The notes beneath the pieces are model-generated. The model saw only the letters and a program-made list of their open reading frames with translations, did no database searches and was not told the origin of the DNA. Positions 1 through 6,652 of a DNA stretch of 38,534 bases are shown here, piece by piece. The stretch's first letter is position 1. Each line of letters starts with the position of its first letter. A program made the position numbers and the translations under genes. This DNA comes from Desulfatibacillum aliphaticivorans DSM 15576 (GTDB lineage: Bacteria > Desulfobacterota > Desulfobacteria > Desulfobacterales > Desulfatibacillaceae), in the NCBI RefSeq assembly GCF_000429905.1, contig NZ_AUCT01000043.1, forward strand, positions 1 to 38,534, in the 5' to 3' direction.

Positions 1-19
1 AATTTAATGGTCTTTGGTA

Positions 20-343
20 TTCATTCCCACGCACAGCATGGGAACGAGAGCAAAGGACGAAGACCTTGGATTCCCGATAGGGACGCTCGGGAATGGCGCC
101 CCTCATCCTGACCTTCCCCCGCCGGTGGGGAAGGTATGAAGGCCAGGGCGAGCCCTGCCCGAGGGTTGGGAGACCCAACCCCTGCGCGGGCGCAGCAAGC
201 GGCGCCCCTACGCAAACCGGATAATGATGATTGTCGGCCGTATTTTTGTTCGAAGGGAGGATGGGGCGGAGGTATGCATTCCCGCGTACAACATGGGAAC
301 GAGTCCTACCCATCCTGACCTTCCCCCCGCCAGGGGGGAAGGG
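20..343. repeat. Composite cluster of short palindromic intergenic repeats
   Basis: No credible gene lies in the first 450 bases. Three repeat types are interleaved. A palindrome of the form ATTCCC-ACGCACAGCAT-GGGAAC occurs near 21-46 and again, diverged, near 275-302. A second unit, CATCCTGACCTTCCCCC followed by a C/G-rich hairpin that closes with GGGGAAGG, occurs near 105-135 and 309-342. A third, GATTCCCGATAGGGACGCTC with GGGAATG, lies at about 70-97. The stretch at 163-210, which includes GCGGGCGCAGCAAGCGGCGC, reappears near 4298-4343. These are non-coding dispersed repeats; their mobility mechanism cannot be read from the window. Confidence 0.7.
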
Positions 344-465
344 ATCATGATTCCCGGGCTCCGGTTTATAATTCAGATCATAGACCCAGGCTTAGGTCTT
401 GATTTTAAAGTATTACTTCCAAACCCGAAGATGGAATAATTCCTTGTTTTTAACCCAACGGGGCG

Positions 466-1074
466 TTAGTCAAAAGCCTCGGAGGTTTTCCAAACCTCCC
501 AGACCTTGCCCACCAGATCCGGGCCGGGCTTGAGGGTTTGTTTGCCGGGCTTCCAGCCCGAAGGCGTGGCTTCCGTGCCCTTGCTCTGACGCACATGCTG
601 GAAGGCCTGCACCTGGCGAAAGGACTCTGACACGTTCCTGCCCACGGGCGGGGTGAGCACCTCGTAGCCCTGGACCACTCCGTCGGGATCGATGATAAAA
701 CGGCCGCGGGTTTCCACTCCGCCGTCCTCGTCGTAAATGCCGTACAACGTGCCCACCTTGCCGCCGGCGTCCGACAGCATGGGGAAGGGAACCCCGCCCT
801 CCACCATCTTGGAAAGCTCGTGATCATCCCACATTTTATGCACAAACACGCTGTCCACGCTCATGGAAAGAATCTGCACCCCCAGTTTTTCAAATTCCGC
901 ATTCTTCTCGGCGACCGCCGAGATTTCCGTCGCTCAGACAAAGGTGAAATCGCCCGGATAAAAGCATAACAGCACCCATTTGCCCAAATATTCGGATAAT
1001 TGCACCGTAACAAACTCACCCTTTAAATAAGCCGGAGCCGTAAAATCCGGAGCTTTTTTTCCAACCTTGATCAT
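466..1074 (-). CDS. Selenocysteine-containing peroxiredoxin (AhpC/Prx family), UGA read as Sec47
   Basis: This is a thioredoxin-fold peroxidase of the AhpC/typical Prx family, which reduces hydrogen peroxide and organic hydroperoxides in the cytoplasm. The reading frame is open from the ATG at 1074 to the TAA at 466 except for one TGA at 934-936. That codon sits exactly where the peroxidatic cysteine belongs: P40-G-D-F-T44-F-V-[UGA47]-A-T-E-I, against the usual P..DFTFVCPTEI. Homology continues without a shift on both sides, including the GRFIIDPDG strand and a C-terminal SGWKPG. The product is 202 residues, normal for the family. The resolving-cysteine position (usually VCPAGWKPG) reads ATPSGW, and the only other cysteine is C37. 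An AGGAGG lies just upstream of ATG 1074, and the protein then begins at the usual family N-terminus. An in-frame ATG at 1191 also has an AGGAGG and would add 39 low-complexity residues; I prefer 1074. Sec-type Prx proteins (PrxU) are known in anaerobes, so this is an identified family member rather than a broken gene. Confidence 0.88.
907..936 (-). promoter_or_regulatory. Bacterial SECIS element with the UGA(Sec) codon
   Basis: Directly 3' of the UGA (934-936) on the minus strand, 17 nt of spacer and stem lead into the hairpin CTCGGC-GGTC-GCCGAG (922-907). It has a perfect 6-bp stem and a GGUC apical loop. The E. coli fdhF SECIS recognised by SelB also carries GGUC(U) in its apical loop, at nearly the same distance (18 nt) from the UGA. 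This supports recoding rather than a nonsense mutation. The selA/B/C/D genes are not in the window. Confidence 0.75.
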
Positions 1075-1218
1075 GCCTGCCTCCTTGCTTTTTGCCTGGT
1101 TTGTTGGTTGCGGTGACGCCGTTTCCTTCGCCTCTTCCCCCACGGGCCCCCCTGTGGGGCGGGCGCAGCCGGGGCTGAATTCCTTCGGCATAGACTCCTC
1201 CTATGATTTGCATTGATA

Positions 1219-1246
1219 TTTATAATGTTACACGGGCTCTTGCCAA
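1219..1246 (-). promoter_or_regulatory. Probable sigma70 promoter of the selenoperoxiredoxin
   Basis: On the minus strand TTGGCA (1246-1241) and TATAAA (1224-1219) are separated by 16 nt. Both hexamers are close to consensus and face the peroxiredoxin gene. Transcription would start near 1212, leaving a leader of about 140 nt before ATG 1074, which contains the alternative start at 1191. Confidence 0.5.
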
Positions 1247-1393
1247 GATTTTATCTATGATACGCCGCCTCCCTTTTCAGGGCAAGAAAAAATGACACTC
1301 ATTCCTAATTAGATATGGGACATACTTGACCTGAGCCAAATGGGTTCATATACTTCCTACACAAGAACACTTTCGAGGGTTGGCGAGGACTCT

Positions 1394-1999
1394 ATGACGA
1401 AATTTACCGGCATCAATCATTTGGCAATGGCCACCGGCGATATGGAAAAAACCATACGCTTTTGGAGAGACCTGTTGGGAATGCGCCTGGTAGCGGGTTT
1501 GGGCAGGCCCGGGTTCAGGCATTATTTTTTTGAAATCAGCGAGAATGACTGCATCGCCTTTTTTGAGTGGGACGGCGTGGAACCGGTTGAAAAAAAGGAC
1601 CACGGCTATCCGGTTCGCGGGCCGTTTGTTTTCGACCATCTCTCCATCGGCGTGGAAACGGAAAAGGAGTTGTACGACCTGAAAGACAAGCTGGAGGCGG
1701 CGGGGTTTTCCGTGTCCGACGCCATGGATCATGGCTTCATCCATTCCATATACGCCTTTGACCCCAACGGAATTCCCATCGAGTTTTCCTGGCCGGTTCC
1801 AGGCAGGGATATCAGAAAGACCCCGGTTTTGGTGGATAAAGGCCCTTCGGAAACCGCCCTGGAAGGGCCGGACCCGCAGCCCGGGCAATGGCCGGATGTC
1901 ACCAAGCCAACGCCGCAGGATTGGCGGGTCGCTTTCGCCGGCGCAGGCATGGATCTTTTTGAAAAGCCCAACCATTTTGGAAAAAAGGAGGAAAATTGA
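1394..1999 (+). CDS. VOC-superfamily (glyoxalase/bleomycin-resistance/dioxygenase fold) protein
   Basis: A 201-residue protein of two beta-alpha-beta-beta-beta modules (about residues 5-60 and 78-133). The four usual metal-ligand positions are visible: H9 in GINHLAM, E58 in FFEW, H82 in FDHLSIGV and E130 in PIEFSW. It is therefore probably a single-metal enzyme of the glyoxalase or extradiol-dioxygenase type, but the substrate cannot be told. The last 60 residues are a proline-rich tail with no recognised domain. I chose ATG 1394 because it is preceded by CGAGG and starts the fold immediately; an in-frame ATG at 1340 would add 18 residues of no obvious meaning. A cupin gene follows about 100 bp downstream in the same direction, and the two may be co-transcribed. 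Confidence 0.75.
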   Translation: MTKFTGINHLAMATGDMEKTIRFWRDLLGMRLVAGLGRPGFRHYFFEISENDCIAFFEWDGVEPVEKKDHGYPVRGPFVFDHLSIGVETEKELYDLKDKLEAAGFSVSDAMDHGFIHSIYAFDPNGIPIEFSWPVPGRDIRKTPVLVDKGPSETALEGPDPQPGQWPDVTKPTPQDWRVAFAGAGMDLFEKPNHFGKKEEN

Positions 2000-2097
2000 T
2001 TTTTTCGACTTGAATCAAGGACTACCAGGGCTTTCAGGTGTAGTTTTTGCTTGTCAAGACAATGGAAAACGGTCCTCATAATTAGGAGGTTCGCAAA

Positions 2098-2415
2098 ATG
2101 AAGCACCTGAACATTATTGAAGTGAACGACTTCAACGACCTGAGCCTGAGCAAATATTTGGTTCACGATTCTCCGTATTTCAAGATCCTCAACTTCAATT
2201 TCAGAGCCGGGCAAAAGCTGCCCATCCACTCCCATCAGATCGACGGCCAGCTTTCCATCCTGGTTCTGGAAGGGGAGGGCGAGTTCTTGGGAGGCGAAGG
2301 CGCGGCCATTCCCGCCAAGCCGGGAGACATCCTCATCTCCGAGATTTCGGAGCCCCACGGCATTAACGCCGTTACGGACATGCGCGTGCTTGTGACCATC
2401 GCGCCTCCTATTTAA
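2098..2415 (+). CDS. Small single-domain cupin protein
   Basis: A 105-residue beta-barrel protein with one cupin domain. Motif 1 is G-Q-K-L-P-I-H44-S-H46 followed by Q51, where many cupins have Glu. Motif 2 is P-G-D-I-L-I-S-E-I-S-E-P-H87. The three histidines could bind a metal; the Glu-to-Gln change at the fourth ligand makes the chemistry uncertain. A strong AGGAGG lies 8 nt before the ATG. It lies between a VOC protein and a broken NSS transporter, all on the plus strand. Small cupins often act as sugar or oxo-acid isomerases, dioxygenases or ligand sensors; the role here is unknown. Confidence 0.8.
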   Translation: MKHLNIIEVNDFNDLSLSKYLVHDSPYFKILNFNFRAGQKLPIHSHQIDGQLSILVLEGEGEFLGGEGAAIPAKPGDILISEISEPHGINAVTDMRVLVTIAPPI

Positions 2416-2483
2416 GACGCTCGCAAAAAAGGGCCTGGTGCGGGTTGACAATTGGGCCTGTCTTGTGATGCCGGCACGCTGTT

Positions 2484-3813
2484 ATGAACAAGAATTCCTC
2501 CAATCAAACCCCCAGAGAAACCTGGGGAAGTAAAATCGGTTTCATCGCCGCCTGTATGGGCGCGGCCATCGGCCTGGGCAATATCTGGCTTTTTCCCTGG
2601 CGATTGGGGCGCTACGGCGGCGCCGCCTTTTTAATCCCCTACCTGTTGTTCGTGTTCGGGCTGGTCCGGTTCGGCCTGGCCGCGGAGCTCGCCCTGGGCC
2701 GCAGGGAGCAGCGGGGGCCCATGGGGCGCCCTGTCCCAAGTGTTCGGACGCTTGCATCCCGGCCTGGGCAAGCTGTTGGGGCTGATTCCCGTGCTGGCCG
2801 TCTCGGGCATCCTGGTGTTTTACTCCATCGTGCTTGGTTGGATCATCCGGTACTTCTGGCTTTTTATCAGCCGCGATCTTTCCGGCTCCGATTTTTCCGC
2901 CCTGTTCGGGAATTTTGCAGGACAAGCAGCCTCCATGCCCTGGCACGTCCTGGCCATAGGGGTAACCGCGTTTATCGCCGCACAGGGGGTGCAAGCCGGC
3001 CTGGAGCGCATCAACAAGGCGGCCATGCCCCTGTTGTTCGGGATTCTCGCCATTCTCCTGGTGCGCAGCCTGACCCTGCCCGGCGCCCTGGACGGCCTTG
3101 CGTTCTTAACCAAGCCGGATTGGACATATCTTTGGGACATCCAGACCTGGATCATGGCCCTGGGCCAGAGCTTTTTCACGGTCAGCCTGGGCGGCATGCT
3201 CATCTACGGCAGCTACCTGGACGACGGCATGGACATCCCCAGCGCCGCGTTGACCACCGCGGTCATGAACAGCCTGGCTTCCTTTTTGGCCGCCTTTGTG
3301 ATTATCCCCGCAACCTTTGCCTTTGGCGTGGACGCCGCAGCCGGGCCGGAGCTGATGTTCGTAACCATGCCCCGGATCTTTGACGTCATGCCAGGAGGCC
3401 GGGTGTACGGCGCCTTGTTTTTCTTCAGCGTGATTCTGGCGGGATTGTCGTCGGCCTTGAATCTGGTGGAAGTTCCCGTGGAAGCGTTGATGGATCAGTT
3501 GAAGCTGCCGCGTAAAAAAGCGGCGGTTCCGGTCGCATGCATCGCCCTGGGGATCGGGTTGTACCTGGATCTTAACATGGGCGTGTTCGAAAAATGGGTG
3601 GATCTTTTTACAATTTATATGCTTCCCGCCGGAGCTTTGATCATCGCCGTGGGCCTGTTCTGGATTTTAGGGGCGGACGCAGCCCTAAAGGCCATAAACA
3701 CCGGATGCAAAAAGCCCTGGACCCGCGGCCTGATCAAATACCTCTCCTGGGTTTTCGTTCCCGTCTGCCTCCTCGTCTGGATCCTCGGCATGGCCCTGGG
3801 TGGAATCGGGTAG
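2484..3813 (+). pseudogene. Sodium:neurotransmitter symporter (NSS/SLC6) family transporter, frameshifted
   Basis: The N-terminus (from ATG 2484) carries the NSS signature W-G-S-K-I-G-F-I-A-A with G-A-A-I-G-L-G-N-I-W and then ELALGRREQRGP. Near 2709-2727, in a run of G and C, the homologous reading moves one base forward into the frame that runs to the TAG at 3813 (GALSQVFGRLHPGLGKLLGL onward, about ten further hydrophobic helices). Joined, the two parts give about 442 residues, the normal length of a bacterial NSS transporter such as LeuT or MhsT, which import amino acids with Na+. The shift needs one extra base (or loss of two), so it is either a true inactivating mutation or an assembly error in a homopolymer. 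No other stops interrupt the second frame, so decay, if real, is recent. Confidence 0.8.
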
Positions 3814-4104
3814 GGGGGAATCATGGCAGACATGCCATTCCGCCAGCACAAAGGCTTCTTTCCAAATAGCACATCATTTTAACATCTCTTTGTTATTCCC
3901 TGACTTTCAGGGGCTTGTACACTATTAAATATGATTTTTATTTAATCTTGAACAAGGGCCTTTTTAGAGAAAAATGGCGGCCAAGCGGGTGGAAATGTTT
4001 TTTGTTTAAGGCGTTGAAAATGAATCCTCCCAATTATTCTCTATGCCGTCGGATTGCTCCGCATGAAGGGATGGGCATCTGCCGTGTTTTTATGGAAATT
4101 TTTT

Positions 4105-4400
4105 CTCCAGCCTTGTCCGAATCCTTATCCTGGCTCCGCGTAATCCGACCTACATACCGCTTTGCGACTCCGGCAGGATACTGGCTTGTGGGGTTGCTCA
4201 AATGCCCAAAGACAAAGACGCTGGATTTCCGATAGGGACGTTCGGGAATGACGGGCTGTGGGACGTTGGATTCCCGATAGGGACGCCTGGGAATGACGGG
4301 TTGGGGTGACCAACCCCTATGCGGGCGCAGCAAGCGGCGCCCCGGACGCTCGGGAATGACGGGGGATGGGACGCTGGATTCCAGATAGAGAAGCACGGGA
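4105..4400. repeat. Second composite repeat cluster, sharing units with 20-343
   Basis: After the transporter, 3814-4425 holds no supported gene. The unit GGATTCCCGATAGGGACG with GGGAATGACGGG occurs near 4224-4251 and 4267-4297, with partial or diverged copies near 4344-4362 and 4375-4403. Between them sits the unit containing GCGGGCGCAGCAAGCGGCGC (about 4298-4343), also present at 163-210. At 4105-4160 the minus strand reads GTAGGTCGGATTACGCGGAG followed by CCAGGATAAGG, which resembles a stretch at 30748-30785. The cluster ends a few bases before the next gene. Confidence 0.65.
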
Positions 4401-4425
4401 ATTCCATGAATGGAGACCTTATATT

Positions 4426-4890
4426 ATGAAATATTCCATTTGCATGAGGCAGGTGTTTATTTTTATAATTTTCATTTTTATTTCAACGCTATTGAACGAC
4501 TTTGTAAGGCTTCCAACAAATTACTACTTAGCTAATTTCGGATTTTTTAATAGTAGTTCAAGTAATGAGTTCCTTGCGATATTCAAGGCGGAGTTCTATT
4601 CAAGCATCCTTGACATTGTTTACTATATCGGAATGGGATGGCTGCTATCGAGAGTTATGAAGACGCGCCAATATTTCTGGGCTGCGCTTTATTGCATTTT
4701 GCTGGTGACATTCTATTTAGTATACTCAAGACCTTATTGTTATACAATGAAATTGAATGACTTTTTTGTTTCATACAAATCTGTGACTATTATTACTCCT
4801 GCTTTTTTCATCGGCGTTTTGCTTGATCAAAGGCGGAAACAAAAAAGAAGTAACCGGGAACAACTTAACGGGGGCGCTCACGATAAATAA
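4426..4890 (+). CDS. Hypothetical small integral membrane protein, AT-rich
   Basis: A 154-residue protein that I do not recognise. It has about four hydrophobic segments: residues about 6-25, 60-78, 84-102 and 118-133. It ends in a basic tail (RRKQKRSNRE), which suggests a polytopic inner-membrane protein with a cytoplasmic C-terminus. ATG 4426 is chosen because GGAGA lies about 10 nt upstream; an ATG at 4444 is also possible. Reading further upstream would translate the repeat cluster. Its base composition is clearly more AT-rich than its neighbours, and it is flanked by repeats and a tRNA gene, consistent with acquisition by transfer. Confidence 0.55.
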   Translation: MKYSICMRQVFIFIIFIFISTLLNDFVRLPTNYYLANFGFFNSSSSNEFLAIFKAEFYSSILDIVYYIGMGWLLSRVMKTRQYFWAALYCILLVTFYLVYSRPYCYTMKLNDFFVSYKSVTIITPAFFIGVLLDQRRKQKRSNREQLNGGAHDK

Positions 4891-4952
4891 GCGTATAAAT
4901 GGGTGAAGTCGAGATTTGGATGCGATGCCGCCCTATTGAAAAGACTTTCAAA

Positions 4953-5003
4953 CCACGGAAAGCACGGCTGTCCGGGAAATTTTCGGTTCCGTGTTTTCCG
5001 TGA
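4953..5003. repeat. Imperfect inverted repeat (CCACGGAAAGCACGG type)
   Basis: CCACGGAAAGCACGG (4953-4967) faces CCGTGTTTTCCGTG (4989-5002) across about 21 nt, pairing over 14 bases with one G·U-type mismatch. It may serve as a transcript end for the membrane protein or be another dispersed palindrome. There is no following T-run. Confidence 0.45.
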
Positions 5004-5056
5004 TTAAAATAATGATTTTCAGGCTTGGTTTAAAACTTCGGGGGCTGAAAACAGCA

Positions 5057-5090
5057 AACGCCGCATGATCGAAATCATGCGGCGTTTTGT
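5057..5090 (-). terminator. Hairpin terminator downstream of tRNA-Phe
   Basis: A perfect 13-bp stem, AACGCCGCATGAT (5057-5069) and ATCATGCGGCGTT (5074-5086) with loop CGAA, lies just after the tRNA 3' end. T-rich sequence is present on both sides, so it could act in both directions. Confidence 0.75.
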
Positions 5091-5095
5091 TAGGC

Positions 5096-5171
<76 letters not shown>

Positions 5172-5218
5172 TTGGCCTTATGTCTTTGCCGGTTTGCGTT
5201 ACCGCCAAAGTGGGACCG

Positions 5219-5247
5219 TATATAGGAGTTTGAGCCGAAGATGTCAA
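5219..5247 (-). promoter_or_regulatory. Promoter of tRNA-Phe
   Basis: On the minus strand TTGACA (5247-5242) and TATATA (5224-5219) are spaced by exactly 17 nt, an almost perfect sigma70 promoter about 45 bp upstream of the mature tRNA 5' end. Confidence 0.8.
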
Positions 5248-5611
5248 GGAGAAAATCCGCTCTGGTTAAGAATTTGTTTGATCTTTTATCTGCTGGCCGG
5301 GATTGGCCGTTTTACGCCATAAAGCGACGCACGGCAATTGGTTTGGAGCCGATCCCGGCCTCACGATCAAATCGTCCTTTTGCTCCTGTATTGTTTAATA
5401 ATTCCAGCGTCTAACGCGGAAAAAAGGCCGCTTTTTCCGGGCGGGGCCGGTTTCGCCTCCAGACCCCGCCCGTCAAGGATATTTTCAGGAAATCCCGAAA
5501 AAAAATTTCCCTGCCCAAGGGCCGATCCGAACATTTTTTGAAAAAAAGTTCAGTTTTTTTTCGGCCTATGAAAAGCGCGTCGGGACTTTTTATAAATCCC
5601 GGTCCAAGCAA
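5248..5611. other. Intergenic region, no supported gene
   Basis: About 360 bp between the tRNA promoter and the ferredoxin stop. GGCCGGGAT (about 5293-5301) and ATCCCGGCC (about 5352-5360) form a distant inverted repeat. An A/T palindrome around 5538-5562 (GAAAAAAA-GTTCAG-TTTTTTTTC) may end the minus-strand ferredoxin transcript. The short open frames here have no composition or start signals that would support a gene. Confidence 0.5.
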
Positions 5612-6634
5612 TCAGGTATTGCGGATAAAATCCCTGGGCCGGAATTCCTCCAGCGTCAGAGCCTCGCCGGGGCAGGTGGACACGCAATTGCCGCAGCCGA
5701 AGCAACTGGCCAGATCGATGACCGCAACGTCCTCGCACTCAATGGCGTGAAACTGGCACCGGTCCACGCAGGTTCCGCAGCCCAGGCACGCATCCTCGTC
5801 CAGCTTCACCCGGAATCGGGACGGCGCAAAGGCTTCGTACTTCACCTGGTTGACGGCAAACAACCCCGTGCAGCAGCACGAGCAGCAATTGCACAGGGCC
5901 ACGTCCGACTTGACGTTGTTGCGGGTCATATGCACCAGTCCTGCGTCCTCGGCGGCCTTGAGCTTGGCTAAGGCCTCCTCTGTGGTGATTTCCGCGCCGA
6001 TCCCGCGCTCCAGGGCTTCCATGCCGAATTTGTTGATCAGCATGCAAATGTGGGCGTCCTCGGGCGCCGGGCAATCCGGGCTTTTGTTCAAACGATGCCG
6101 CGTGGCCCGGCAAACGCACGGTATGGCCACGATCTGCCGGGCGTTTTCAATAATATGCCTGGCCGAGTCCTCATCCAGGACCGTGGACCGCGTATCCACT
6201 GCAGCCTCCACGGGGATGGTCCGCATCATGGGCGGCACGTTGAGCTTTTTCCACGTGGGAAAAATCTCCTGCATTTCCTTGCGGATCATGCGGTCCCACA
6301 ACTCCACCATGTCCATGCCGATTCCCGGAGTGAGCAGCACCGCGTCCCGGAGTTCGATCAAACCGGGATACAAAACGTAAACTTCTTCTTCCGCTTGCAC
6401 TTTCTGGTTTTTGCAAATCGCTCCAAAATGGCGAAGGACCTTCAGGATGCTTCTGACCTCCTCCACCGGAACGCCGGTTTTTTCGGACAACTGCGGGGCG
6501 TCGCCCGGAAGCGCGGCCGCCACTTTTTGCTTTTCTTCGGTGTCAAACAGGGTGGAAAGGATGGTCCCAAGGGTTTCCGATTTGGGATAGCCCAATTTTT
6601 TTGCATAAAATTTTAAGGGTTCCGGCGTTTGCAT
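5612..6634 (-). CDS. Multi-cysteine 2x[4Fe-4S] ferredoxin-type protein with N-terminal helical domain
   Basis: A 340-residue soluble iron-sulfur protein. Residues 1-75 are helical and look like a winged-helix or short scaffold domain (TGVPVEEVRSILKVLRHFGAI). The middle has an unusual cysteine set: C173-V-C175-R, C188, C197 and the dense block C248-N-CC-S-CCC255. The C-terminus is a classic two-cluster ferredoxin: C283xxC286xxC289xxxC293 and C311xxC314xxC317xxxC321-P. The cysteine-rich middle is known from uncharacterised 4Fe-4S proteins of anaerobes and could hold an extra cluster. The start has AGGAG a few bases upstream. It lies 18 bp behind the QueG-like gene, so the two are almost surely one operon, perhaps an electron donor with its redox enzyme. 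The reaction is unknown. Confidence 0.8.
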   Translation of the reverse strand: MQTPEPLKFYAKKLGYPKSETLGTILSTLFDTEEKQKVAAALPGDAPQLSEKTGVPVEEVRSILKVLRHFGAICKNQKVQAEEEVYVLYPGLIELRDAVLLTPGIGMDMVELWDRMIRKEMQEIFPTWKKLNVPPMMRTIPVEAAVDTRSTVLDEDSARHIIENARQIVAIPCVCRATRHRLNKSPDCPAPEDAHICMLINKFGMEALERGIGAEITTEEALAKLKAAEDAGLVHMTRNNVKSDVALCNCCSCCCTGLFAVNQVKYEAFAPSRFRVKLDEDACLGCGTCVDRCQFHAIECEDVAVIDLASCFGCGNCVSTCPGEALTLEEFRPRDFIRNT

Positions 6635-6652
6635 TTGTTCTCCTGATTTGTA

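Noticed and set aside
466..1191. Peroxiredoxin as a pseudogene with a nonsense mutation
   Set aside because: The TGA falls exactly on the catalytic position, the frame stays open on both sides, and a SECIS-like hairpin follows, so recoding is the better explanation.
3915..4235. 106-residue plus-strand open frame after the transporter
   Set aside because: It has no ribosome-binding site or family features, and its second half translates a dispersed repeat.
5338..5611. Short open frames on both strands before the ferredoxin
   Set aside because: They have no start signals, the composition follows low-complexity A/T and G/C runs, and there is no recognisable domain.
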